A stretch of DNA of 7,044 nucleotides from Actinomycetes bacterium (GCA_021785095.1 JAJYGM010000362.1:1-7044); one strand, 5' to 3'. Shown: positions 1 through 5,704, counted from the stretch's first letter. A program made the numbers and translations. The notes: generated by a model from the letters alone, not told the origin.

Positions 1-562
1 GCAGGTTGATGTAGAAGATCCAGCGCCAGGAGATGGACTCGACGAGGAAACCGCCGATGAGCGGTCCGGCCACGCTCGAGACCCCGAACACGGCACCGAA
101 GTAGCCCTGGTACCGACCACGCTCCGAAGGCGGCACGATGTCGCCGACGATCGACATGGCGAGGACCATGAGCCCGCCTGCGCCGAGGCCCTGTAGGCCG
201 CGGAAGATGATGAGCTCGTTCATGTTCTGACTGAGCCCTGCGAGCGCGGAGGCGCCGAGGAACACGACGATGGCGAACTGGAAGATGCGCTTCCGGCCGT
301 AGAGGTCGGAGATCTTGCCATAGAGCGGTGCAGAAGCTGTGGAGGTGAGCAGGTATGCCGTCACAACCCAGGTGAGACGGTTCAGACCGTGGAAGTCGCC
401 CGCGATCGTCGGGAGCGCGGTCGAGACGACCGACTGGTCGAGCGCGGCGAGGAAGAGCCCGAGCATCAGCCCGGAGAAGACGACGAGGATCTGGCGATGC
501 GTCATGGCCGGCTCGTCGTGGGCGTCCATCGCGACCGGGGTCGCCACCTCGGTGTGGCTCAT
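1..562 (-). CDS. DHA2-type MFS multidrug exporter, N-terminal part (cut by window edge)
   Basis: Proton-driven drug efflux pump of the inner membrane, 14-helix DHA2 (EmrB/QacA-like) subfamily. Only 187 residues are present; full members are usually about 500 or more, so the remainder lies to the left of the window. Seen in the translation: a hydrophilic N-terminus of about 22 residues, then TM1 with the DHA2 motif LDQSVVSTALPTI (41-53), motif A GKISDLYGRKR (82-92) in the loop after TM2, motif B RGLQGLGAGG (121-130) in TM4, and motif C around GPLIGG (166-171) in TM5, followed by the SWRWIFYINL signature. The ATG start overlaps the marR stop codon (ATGA) and has AAGGAG seven bases upstream, so it is translated from the marR message. 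The upstream MarR gene suggests substrate-induced expression. The family is secure; the actual drug or metabolite exported cannot be read from the sequence. Confidence 0.93.
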   Translation of the reverse strand, partial: MSHTEVATPVAMDAHDEPAMTHRQILVVFSGLMLGLFLAALDQSVVSTALPTIAGDFHGLNRLTWVVTAYLLTSTASAPLYGKISDLYGRKRIFQFAIVVFLGASALAGLSQNMNELIIFRGLQGLGAGGLMVLAMSIVGDIVPPSERGRYQGYFGAVFGVSSVAGPLIGGFLVESISWRWIFYINL

Positions 563-1128
563 CTAGCGACTCCTTGCTGGGTTGCGTCTTGCGGGGTCAT
601 GTGCGGGGCTGCGGCGTGCGGGGCTGCGGCGTGCGGGGCTGCGGCGTGCGGGGCTGCGGCGTGCGGGGCTGCGGCGTGCGGGCACTCGTCGGCCTCGTAG
701 GCGGCGAGCATCGTCTGGCAGATCTCCACGAACTCGACGAGCTGCCGGTCCGAGAGGGCGTTCAACATGCGGGAGGTCTTGCGGGTGACGGCCTCCTGGA
801 CGCGCTCCACGAAGGTACATCCCTCCGTCGTGAGCGCGAGCAGGACGACGCGCCTGTCGCCCGGGTCGTCCAACCGCTCCACGAGCCCCTCGCGCACGAG
901 CCGGTCGGCCGTGGCGGTGGCCGAGCTCTCGCTGAAGCCGAGGGTCTTGGCGAGCTCCCGCATCGACTTGGCGCCCTCCTGAAGGTGCTGGAGCACGGAG
1001 AGCTGGTTGATCGTCACGTGCTGGAGCTCGTCGTGGAGCTCACGGTTCAGCTCCTCGCCGAACCGGCGGTGGAGGACCGGGCGCATGGCGAACACCCGCT
1101 GGACCAGCTCCTCCCGTGTTGTGACCAT
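559..1128 (-). CDS. MarR-family transcriptional regulator with a Pro-His-Ala repeat tail
   Basis: Dimeric winged-helix repressor, inferred to control its own operon and the exporter immediately downstream. The 189-residue product has a normal MarR core (about residues 1-148): N-terminal dimerisation helix, HTH from about 54 with recognition helix SESSATATADRLVREG (66-81), and a wing with the typical DPGDRR (88-93) followed by LLALTTEG (96-103). MarR proteins usually end near 140-150 residues. Here a tail of about 40 residues follows: PH plus five exact AAAPH units (150-176) and a Gln/Thr-rich end. Cysteines occur at 104, 137 and 149. The ATG at 1128 was chosen over the in-frame TTG at 1152 because a near-perfect Shine-Dalgarno (GAGGAGGTGA) lies between them, seven bases before the ATG. 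The stop overlaps the MFS start by four bases. Family assignment is firm; the ligand and the role of the tail are unknown. Confidence 0.93.
   Translation of the reverse strand: MVTTREELVQRVFAMRPVLHRRFGEELNRELHDELQHVTINQLSVLQHLQEGAKSMRELAKTLGFSESSATATADRLVREGLVERLDDPGDRRVVLLALTTEGCTFVERVQEAVTRKTSRMLNALSDRQLVEFVEICQTMLAAYEADECPHAAAPHAAAPHAAAPHAAAPHAAAPHMTPQDATQQGVAR
570..575 (-). promoter_or_regulatory. Ribosome binding site of the MFS gene inside the end of marR
   Basis: On the minus strand AAGGAG sits seven bases before the MFS ATG, within the last codons of marR. Together with the ATGA overlap it supports coupled translation of the two genes and fixes the MFS start. Confidence 0.8.
601..682 (-). 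repeat. 15-base perfect tandem repeat, about 5.5 copies, in the 3' end of marR
   Basis: The coding-strand unit is GCCGCAGCCCCGCAC, repeated five times without a mismatch (675 to 601) and preceded by a partial unit CCCGCAC (682-676). Each unit encodes Ala-Ala-Ala-Pro-His. The length is a multiple of three, so gain or loss of units keeps the marR frame and the overlap with the MFS start. All copies are identical even at synonymous positions, which points to recent expansion by slippage or unequal recombination. Confidence 0.97.
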
Positions 1129-1135
1129 CGTTCTC

Positions 1136-1145
1136 TCACCTCCTC
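1136..1145 (-). promoter_or_regulatory. Strong Shine-Dalgarno sequence of marR
   Basis: GAGGAGGTGA on the minus strand, seven bases before the ATG at 1128. It decides the start codon: the in-frame TTG at 1152 would place this element inside the coding sequence. Confidence 0.85.
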
Positions 1146-1172
1146 GGCTCAACCTGGCGGTGGTCGTCCAGC

Positions 1173-1194
1173 AAGCTAACGTTTTGATACGTGA
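1173..1194 (-). promoter_or_regulatory. Candidate marR promoter with MarR operator dyad
   Basis: On the plus strand TAACGT (1177-1182), six bases TTTGAT, then ACGTGA (1189-1194) form an 18-base imperfect inverted repeat with five of six arm positions matching. This AT-richer patch stands out in a GC-rich gap. On the minus strand the dyad runs straight into TAGCTT (1178-1173), a TANNNT -10 candidate; no good -35 is visible. A repressor on the dyad would cover the promoter, the usual arrangement for MarR autoregulation. The palindrome is seen in the sequence; its role as operator is inferred. Confidence 0.45.
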
Positions 1195-1201
1195 AATATT
1201 C

Positions 1202-1220
1202 CGGGGACGCGGTAACCCCG
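1202..1220 (-). terminator. Possible terminator after acetoacetyl-CoA synthetase
   Basis: CGGGG and CCCCG arms (1216-1220 and 1202-1206) with a nine-base loop lie 38 bases past the synthetase stop. On the minus strand they are followed by GAATATTTC, a weak U-rich tail. The stem is only five G/C pairs, so this is tentative; it would separate the metabolic pair from the marR transcript. Confidence 0.35.
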
Positions 1221-1257
1221 TAGCTGGGTGAGTGCGCGCTGCGGAGGCGGCGCCGAG

Positions 1258-3243
1258 TCAGAGCAGCCCGGCGTCGCGAAGTTCGGCGAGCACCTCGTCG
1301 AGCGCGGCCGGATCAGCGAGAGCGTCGTGCGAGACGGCTCGTTCGACGGGTGTGCCGAGCAGGATCCGTCGAATCGGCACTTCGACCTTCTTCCCGTTCA
1401 GCGTGCGCGGGAGGGCTCTCACCGCGATGACGCGGTCCGGCACGTGCCGGGGGGAGACCTGCTCGCGCAGCGCCGCCCGCACTTGCGCCTCGAGCTCGGC
1501 GAGGTCAGGGCGCTCGCCCGACTCGCCCGGCTCGCCGGATCCGGCCGGGACCACGAGCAGCACGAGCTGACCCTCGCGCCCGAGCTCGCTCGTGTCGATC
1601 ACGAGGCTGTCGGCGATGCCGGGCAGCGTGTCGACGGTCCGGTAGAACTCCGCCGTGCCCATGCGGACACCGCCTCGGTTCAAGGTCGCATCAGACCGTC
1701 CGTACACGATGTAACTCCCCCGCGGCGTCCGCTTCACCCAGTCGCCATGACGCCACACGCCGGGATAGTGAGCGAAGTAGGCCTCGTGGAGACGAACGCC
1801 GTCCTCGTCGCCCCAGAGCGCGACCGGCATCGAGGGCATGGGTGTGGTGATGACGAGCTCGCCCACGTCTCCCACCACGGCCTCGCCGCCCTCGGTGAAG
1901 GCTTCGACCCGGGACCCGAGGGAGGCGCACTGCAGCTCGCCGGCGTGCACCGGGAGCCACGGACAGGACGTGAGGAACGCCGTGCAGAGGTCGGTACCGC
2001 CCGAGACCGAGCCGACGAGGACGTCCTCGCCGATCTCCCTCGACGCCCAGGCGAAGCCCTCCGGGGGCAGGGGCGCCCCCGTCGACCCGATCGTGCGGAG
2101 CCGCGAGAGGTCGAGTCCCGCCTCGCGTCGAGGGCGGAGACCCTGCTTGCGACACGATTCGATGAAAGGCGCGCTCGTGCCGAAGAAGGTGATCCCCTCA
2201 CGCGCCGCCATCCGCCAGAGGGCCATCGGGTCCGGGTGCACGGGGCTGCCGTCGTAAAGGACGATGGTGGCGCCGATCAGGAGGCCTCCGACCAGGTAGT
2301 TCCACATCATCCAGCCAGTGGTGGAGAACCAGAAGAAGCGCTCGCCCGGACCGAGGTCCCCGTGCAAGGACAACGCCTTCAGGTGTTCGAGCACGATGCC
2401 GCCATGGCTGTGGACGATGGCCTTCGGGAGCCCGGTGGTGCCTGAGGAGTAGAGGACCCAGAGCGGGTGGCCGAAAGGAACAGAGGCGGTCGCGGGCTCG
2501 GTGGCCGAGGCCGGACCTGCCTGCAGGATGCCTTCGTACGTCGTGATCGTGGTTGACGCTCCGAGCGTCCGGGCAAGGGCGGAAATCTTCGGTTCGAGGT
2601 CGTAGTCCTTCCCGCCATAACGGTAGGAGGTGGCGGCGATCAACACTCTCGGCTCCACCTGCTGGAAGCGGTCGACCAGGGAGGCGGCCCCGAACTCGGG
2701 AGCACAGCTCGACCAGACCGCGCCGAGGCTGGCGGTCGCGAGGAACGACACCACGGCGCCGACGCCGTTCGGCAGCACGGCGGCCACCCGGTCGCCGAGC
2801 CCGATTCCGAGGGAGGCGAGACCAGCGCGAGCCCGAGCGACGCGGCCGAGCAAGTCGCCGTAGGTGAGCTCTTCCCGGGCGCCGGACTCGTCGGTGGCGA
2901 TCACGGCGAGAGCATCCCGGTCCTGTCGCAGCACGAGGTCCACGTAGTTGAGCTCGGCACCGGCGAACCAGACCGCTCCTTCGGCCTTGCCCGGCTCGAC
3001 CGTGACGATGTCGGTCGCCTCGGCCCGGAACGGGATCCCGGCGAAGTCGGCGAGCTCTGACCAGAAGCCGGCGAGGTCCTCGACGGACCATGTCCAGAGG
3101 GTCTCGTAGTCGGGCGCGGCGACCGGGATCCCGACGTGCTCTCGCACCGAGCGCGAGAAACGTGAGAGGTTCGAGCCCTCGACCCTCTCCCTCCCCGGCT
3201 CGTACAGCAGCGTCCCTTCGCTCACCTCGGCATAGAGCGTCAT
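1258..3243 (-). CDS. aacS: Acetoacetyl-CoA synthetase (acetoacetate-CoA ligase)
   Basis: ATP-dependent ligation of acetoacetate to CoA through an acyl-adenylate (EC 6.2.1.16), a cytosolic step feeding ketone-body carbon, for example from leucine or polyhydroxybutyrate breakdown, into acetyl-CoA or biosynthesis. The 661 residues match the usual length of about 650. Seen in order: an N-terminal cap typical of acetyl/acetoacetyl-CoA synthetases (YETLWTWSVEDLAGFW, 46-61), the phosphate-binding loop YSSGTTGLPK (265-274), the GWMMWNYLVGGLL block (310-322), GSTGAPLPPEG (386-396), GDW (500-502), YGRSDATLNRGGVRMGTAEFY (514-534, hinge region), and the C-terminal catalytic lysine in LNGKKVEVP (615-623, K618 or K619). 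The ATNRGG-like form and NGKKVEVP favour the acetoacetate subfamily over acetyl-CoA synthetase. The start overlaps the stop of the upstream oxidoreductase by four bases, with GAGGGGGG nine bases before it, so the two are co-translated. Confidence 0.92.
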   Translation of the reverse strand: MTLYAEVSEGTLLYEPGRERVEGSNLSRFSRSVREHVGIPVAAPDYETLWTWSVEDLAGFWSELADFAGIPFRAEATDIVTVEPGKAEGAVWFAGAELNYVDLVLRQDRDALAVIATDESGAREELTYGDLLGRVARARAGLASLGIGLGDRVAAVLPNGVGAVVSFLATASLGAVWSSCAPEFGAASLVDRFQQVEPRVLIAATSYRYGGKDYDLEPKISALARTLGASTTITTYEGILQAGPASATEPATASVPFGHPLWVLYSSGTTGLPKAIVHSHGGIVLEHLKALSLHGDLGPGERFFWFSTTGWMMWNYLVGGLLIGATIVLYDGSPVHPDPMALWRMAAREGITFFGTSAPFIESCRKQGLRPRREAGLDLSRLRTIGSTGAPLPPEGFAWASREIGEDVLVGSVSGGTDLCTAFLTSCPWLPVHAGELQCASLGSRVEAFTEGGEAVVGDVGELVITTPMPSMPVALWGDEDGVRLHEAYFAHYPGVWRHGDWVKRTPRGSYIVYGRSDATLNRGGVRMGTAEFYRTVDTLPGIADSLVIDTSELGREGQLVLLVVPAGSGEPGESGERPDLAELEAQVRAALREQVSPRHVPDRVIAVRALPRTLNGKKVEVPIRRILLGTPVERAVSHDALADPAALDEVLAELRDAGLL

Positions 3244-4220
3244 GTGACGGCGCCCCCCTCGCCATCGCCCGTGCCGGCCACGAGGAGGACGACTTTCCCG
3301 AGCTTGCGGCCCGCCGCGAAGCGGTCGTAGGCCTCCGCCACCGCGGCGAGCGGGTACGTCGCGGCGACCGGCACCGTGATGGCCCCCGTCTCGAGCCAGC
3401 CGAGGGCATCCCCCTCCACCGCGCGGGCGGCCGTCGCCTTCTCCTCGAGCGACCGGGAGCGCAGCGTGGACCCCCGCACGACGGCTCTTCGCTGCATCAC
3501 CAGGCGTGCGTCGAGTTCAGCTGTGGCTCCCGTGCCGGTGACGCCGATGAAGACGATGCGGCCGCCGATTGCGAGCGAGCTGAGGTGCGCCGGGAAGCTG
3601 CCTGCGCCGACCAGCTCGATGATGACGTCGTACGGGCCGTGGTCGCCCTCGTCAGCCGGGTCGACGACCTCGTCGGCGCCGAACCGCGCGACTGCGGGGC
3701 GGAGGTCGGCGTTGCGGACGCTCGCGACCACCTGAGCGCCTCGCCTGTGTCCCAGCTGGACTGCTGCGAGGCCGACCCCACCGGCGGCGCCGGTCACGAG
3801 CAGGCGCTCACCCGCCTCAAGCCGGCACTGCGTGAACAAGGCGTCGTGGGCGGTCGTGAACACTTCCGGGAAGCCGCCTGCTTCAGCCCAGCCGAGGTGG
3901 TCTGGGACCGGGAGCGCGGTTGCATCGGCGAGGAGGCACAGCTCGGACTGCGCCCCCCCTGCGACGACGCCCATCACCCGGTCACCCTCGGCGAACCGAG
4001 TCGGCCCGGACCCGGTGGCCACGACGGCGCCGGCGAGCTCGAGCCCGGGGATGTCGGGGGGCGAACCTGGGGGTGCCGGATAGAAGCCCGCCTTCTGGAG
4101 AAGGTCGGCGGCGTTGATGCCCGCCGCCTCGACCTTCACGAGCAACTCACCTTCGCCCGGGACCGGGTCCGGTCGCTCGGCAGTCCTGATCGTTCCCGAT
4201 TCGACGACGGCAGCCCGCAT
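3240..4220 (-). CDS. Zinc-independent NAD(P)H quinone oxidoreductase (MDR superfamily)
   Basis: Soluble oxidoreductase of the quinone oxidoreductase/enoyl reductase branch of the medium-chain dehydrogenases, transferring hydride from NADPH or NADH to a quinone or activated double bond. The 326 residues fit the family (about 320-335). The N-terminal GroES-like domain carries VKVEAAGINAADLLQKAGFYP (28-48) and PDIPGLELAGAVVATG (55-70), close to the PIG3 type. The Rossmann domain has VTGAAGGVGLAAVQLG (142-157), the dinucleotide loop. The catalytic-zinc ligands and the four structural cysteines of alcohol dehydrogenases are absent. The start at 4220 is chosen because MRAAVV is the normal beginning; the frame stays open to 4580, but that extension reads antiparallel to the hydrolase and has no family resemblance. 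No Shine-Dalgarno precedes the ATG; a -10-like TAATCT eight bases away suggests a leaderless message. The stop overlaps the next ATG, forming an operon with acetoacetyl-CoA synthetase. The substrate is not determinable. Confidence 0.9.
   Translation of the reverse strand: MRAAVVESGTIRTAERPDPVPGEGELLVKVEAAGINAADLLQKAGFYPAPPGSPPDIPGLELAGAVVATGSGPTRFAEGDRVMGVVAGGAQSELCLLADATALPVPDHLGWAEAGGFPEVFTTAHDALFTQCRLEAGERLLVTGAAGGVGLAAVQLGHRRGAQVVASVRNADLRPAVARFGADEVVDPADEGDHGPYDVIIELVGAGSFPAHLSSLAIGGRIVFIGVTGTGATAELDARLVMQRRAVVRGSTLRSRSLEEKATAARAVEGDALGWLETGAITVPVAATYPLAAVAEAYDRFAAGRKLGKVVLLVAGTGDGEGGAVT
3253..3260 (-). promoter_or_regulatory. Ribosome binding site of acetoacetyl-CoA synthetase
   Basis: GAGGGGGG on the minus strand, nine bases before the synthetase ATG and embedded in the last codons of the oxidoreductase. 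It supports the ATG at 3243 and translational coupling. Confidence 0.6.
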
Positions 4221-4228
4221 GGAGGCCG

Positions 4229-4234
4229 AGATTA
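4229..4234 (-). promoter_or_regulatory. Candidate -10 box for a leaderless oxidoreductase-aacS transcript
   Basis: TAATCT (TANNNT type) lies eight bases before the ATG at 4220 on the minus strand, so transcription would begin at or next to the start codon. The 50-base gap contains no Shine-Dalgarno for this gene. No convincing -35 is seen. Confidence 0.45.
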
Positions 4235-4247
4235 GGTCCCAGGTGCG

Positions 4248-4300
4248 CGCCGGCTGCCGGCGGCCGGGCGCTACGGCCTGCCGGCTCCGTAGGCGCCCGG
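4248..4300 (-). terminator. Double hairpin spanning the hydrolase stop codon, likely terminator
   Basis: Two inverted repeats lie one base apart. The first pairs CCGGGCGC (4264-4271) with GCGCCCGG (4293-4300) and continues inside with TACGG/CCGTA around a ten-base loop, giving 13 pairs with a single bulged G; it includes the TAG stop at 4271-4273. The second pairs CGCCGG (4248-4253) with CCGGCG (4257-4262) over a three-base loop. No U-tract follows, as in the tailless terminators proposed for high-GC actinobacteria. The position between the hydrolase and the next gene's promoter suits termination or 3'-end protection. Confidence 0.6.
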
Positions 4301-5470
4301 TGGGATCGGCGTGAACATGACGTTCGTGCCGGTGTTCTGGGCCTGGATGACGGTGTCGGAGCCGTACGGGCCGGAACCCACGTACATGACAACGTGATAC
4401 AGGTAGCCGGCGTCGCCGTAGAAGATCAGGTCTCCCGGCTGCAGCGCCGACATCGAGACGTGGGCGATCTCGTAGTACTGCTCCGTGGCACCGTGAGCAA
4501 GGCTGACGCCTGCCTGGCCCCATGACCACATCGTGAGGCCCGAGCAGTCGAAACCCACTCCCGGCGTCGCACCGCCCCACACGTACGGCACTCCGAGCTG
4601 GGACTCTGCCGCCCGTACGGCGACAGCCCCGGAACCGCCGCCCACGGCCGGCGGGGGCGGCGGGGCAACTGGGGGCTGGTTGGCCTGCTGCTGCTTGGCG
4701 AGGGCCGCTGCCTGAGCGGCGGCGAGCTCCTGGAGCGCCCTCTGCTGCTCGGCGGCGGCGACGGCACGGGCGAGGTTGCCCTTCACCGTGGCAAGCTCGC
4801 TCTCCAGCTGAGAGGTGATCCGCTCGGCCTGCGCACGCTCGGAGGCGATCCTCTTCTCGGCCGAGGCGGCTGCGCGCTGATCGCTGAGGAGGGTGACGCG
4901 ATGGCCGGCCAGATCGTGCGCCGCCGTCTCCACCAGCGCCTCTGTAGCCGAGAGGTCGCCGGATGCGGCCGAGTAGTACGCCTGCTGCATCGGCAGCTGC
5001 TGCGAGCTGCTGCCGAGGAGCATGGAGAGGCCGGGAGACGAGTTGCCCGTCACGTATGCATCGATCGCAACGATGCGCAGGCGAGCCTTGTCGCTCATGA
5101 GCCTCGCATGGGCTCGACCGATCGCTTTCGTCGCTGCGTCCACGGCCTGCTGCAGCTGCTGGACGCGCTCGTGGGCCTGGTTGTAGCCCTCGTCGAGCAC
5201 CTGGAGCTTCGCGTAGTCGGTTTGGATCTCCGCCGCGAGCGCATTGGCCCGCTGCTGGAGCGAGGCGACGGGATCGGCGGCCGCCGACGCGTTCGCCAGC
5301 CCGGCGGGCACAGCGATTCCCACGACGAGGGAGGCGCTCGAGAAGGCGACGAGGGCGAGGCGTCGTCCGCGCCCCTCGATCGCGCCGAGGATCCGAGTCA
5401 ACCCGTGGGTCCGTGCGGCCGCGAGGCTTGCCTCAGCAGGTCTCACAATGGGTCGAGAAGCTAGCCACAA
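4271..5470 (-). CDS. Secreted NlpC/P60 peptidoglycan hydrolase (C40 peptidase) with coiled-coil N-terminus
   Basis: Exported cysteine endopeptidase that cleaves stem peptides in the cell wall, RipA-like in layout. Positions count from the TTG at 5470. A basic stretch GRGRR (33-37), a hydrophobic core (38-58) and ANASA (59-63) form a signal peptide with cleavage near 63. Coiled-coil helices rich in Gln, Ala and Glu occupy about 67-135 and 195-262, a region that in such enzymes often packs on or delivers the catalytic domain. A Pro linker (267-275) leads to the NlpC/P60 domain (about 281-399): VPYVWGG (294-300), catalytic Cys309 in DCSGL, His359 in YHVVMYVG, and Gln376 in VIQAQNTG where the third catalytic residue is usually His, Asn or Glu. 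The start is uncertain: TTG 5470 is the outermost possible, GTG 5446 and TTG 5401 are alternatives, and the last would give a more normal signal-peptide length. Confidence 0.9.
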   Translation of the reverse strand: MWLASRPIVRPAEASLAAARTHGLTRILGAIEGRGRRLALVAFSSASLVVGIAVPAGLANASAAADPVASLQQRANALAAEIQTDYAKLQVLDEGYNQAHERVQQLQQAVDAATKAIGRAHARLMSDKARLRIVAIDAYVTGNSSPGLSMLLGSSSQQLPMQQAYYSAASGDLSATEALVETAAHDLAGHRVTLLSDQRAAASAEKRIASERAQAERITSQLESELATVKGNLARAVAAAEQQRALQELAAAQAAALAKQQQANQPPVAPPPPPAVGGGSGAVAVRAAESQLGVPYVWGGATPGVGFDCSGLTMWSWGQAGVSLAHGATEQYYEIAHVSMSALQPGDLIFYGDAGYLYHVVMYVGSGPYGSDTVIQAQNTGTNVMFTPIPPGAYGAGRP

Positions 5471-5481
5471 CTCCCTGGAGG

Positions 5482-5507
5482 GCGCAAGGTTAAACGATCA
5501 CTTGCGC
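5482..5507. promoter_or_regulatory. Perfect dyad GCGCAAG-N12-CTTGCGC in the hydrolase promoter
   Basis: Seven-base arms match exactly (5482-5488 and 5501-5507). The spacer is AT-rich, and on the minus strand it and the proximal arm contain TAACCT (5492-5487), a TANNNT -10 candidate for the hydrolase. A dimeric regulator bound here would block or position RNA polymerase. The right arm belongs to the 9-mer CACTTGCGC, found again at 5664-5672. Sequence observation is certain; function is inferred. Confidence 0.5.
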
Positions 5508-5600
5508 AGAAGTGTCATCTCACCGTAACACCTTGCAACAAAACGGCTTTCTCAGCCTCGGCGCGCCTTTCCGTTGGTGTCGTGAGAACTGTCGATTTAC

Positions 5601-5616
5601 AGAACGTCGGCGTTCT
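5601..5616. promoter_or_regulatory. 16-base palindrome AGAACG-TCGG-CGTTCT between hydrolase and fumC
   Basis: Six-base arms match exactly around a four-base centre, near the middle of the divergent intergenic region. A further AGAAC occurs at 5585-5589. It could be an operator for either promoter or a small hairpin in a transcript. The spacing GAAC-N6-GTTC differs from the actinobacterial LexA box (GAAC-N4-GTTC). Confidence 0.4.
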
Positions 5617-5656
5617 GACGTGCACCACCTGCGACCTGGTCTCGTGAACCTGTGAA

Positions 5657-5673
5657 GGCGCAGCACTTGCGCC
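5657..5673. promoter_or_regulatory. Dyad GGCGCA-N5-TGCGCC upstream of fumC
   Basis: Perfect six-base arms centred about 40 bases before the fumC ATG, where a -35 region would be if the transcript is leaderless. It contains CACTTGCGC (5664-5672), identical to part of the dyad in front of the hydrolase. Confidence 0.4.
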
Positions 5674-5692
5674 CGCCCCCCGACGGCGGCAT

Positions 5693-5698
5693 TAGTTT
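5693..5698 (+). promoter_or_regulatory. Candidate -10 box of fumC, leaderless start
   Basis: TAGTTT (TANNNT) ends six bases before the fumC ATG, which would put the transcription start on the A of ATG. No Shine-Dalgarno is present between them. The best -35-like hexamer, TTGCGC at 5667-5672, is 20 bases away, longer than usual. Confidence 0.4.
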
Positions 5699-5704
5699 GC
5701 GGGC

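Noticed and set aside
601..682. CRISPR-like array
   Set aside because: Units are 15 bases, directly adjoining, with no spacers, and they lie in a coding sequence.
1129..1152. TTG start for marR eight codons upstream
   Set aside because: The added residues are encoded by the Shine-Dalgarno itself; the ATG at 1128 is correctly spaced from it.
574..1179. Plus-strand frame of 201 codons reading through the 15-base repeat as Gly-Val-Arg-Gly-Cys units
   Set aside because: Antisense to marR. The repeat lacks stops in several frames simply because it is GC-rich and a multiple of three.
1228..2445. Long open frame of 405 codons on the plus strand
   Set aside because: It lies antisense to acetoacetyl-CoA synthetase, whose motifs are unmistakable. 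The translation is Arg/Glu/Gly-rich without any recognisable domain, as expected of a high-GC shadow frame.
3090..4235. Open frame of 381 codons on the plus strand
   Set aside because: Antisense shadow of the oxidoreductase and the start of aacS; no family resemblance and no ribosome site.
4221..4580. 120-codon N-terminal extension of the oxidoreductase frame
   Set aside because: It overlaps the catalytic domain of the NlpC/P60 gene in another frame and resembles nothing. MRAAVV at 4220 is the normal family start.
5601..5616. LexA (SOS) box
   Set aside because: The half-sites GAAC and GTTC are separated by six bases instead of four, and neither neighbour is a DNA-repair gene.
5471..5704. 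ydaO-type c-di-AMP riboswitch upstream of the wall hydrolase
   Set aside because: Such riboswitches often precede actinobacterial wall hydrolase genes, so I looked for one. The conserved blocks are not recognisable here, and a plausible -10 lies too near the start codon to leave room for it.
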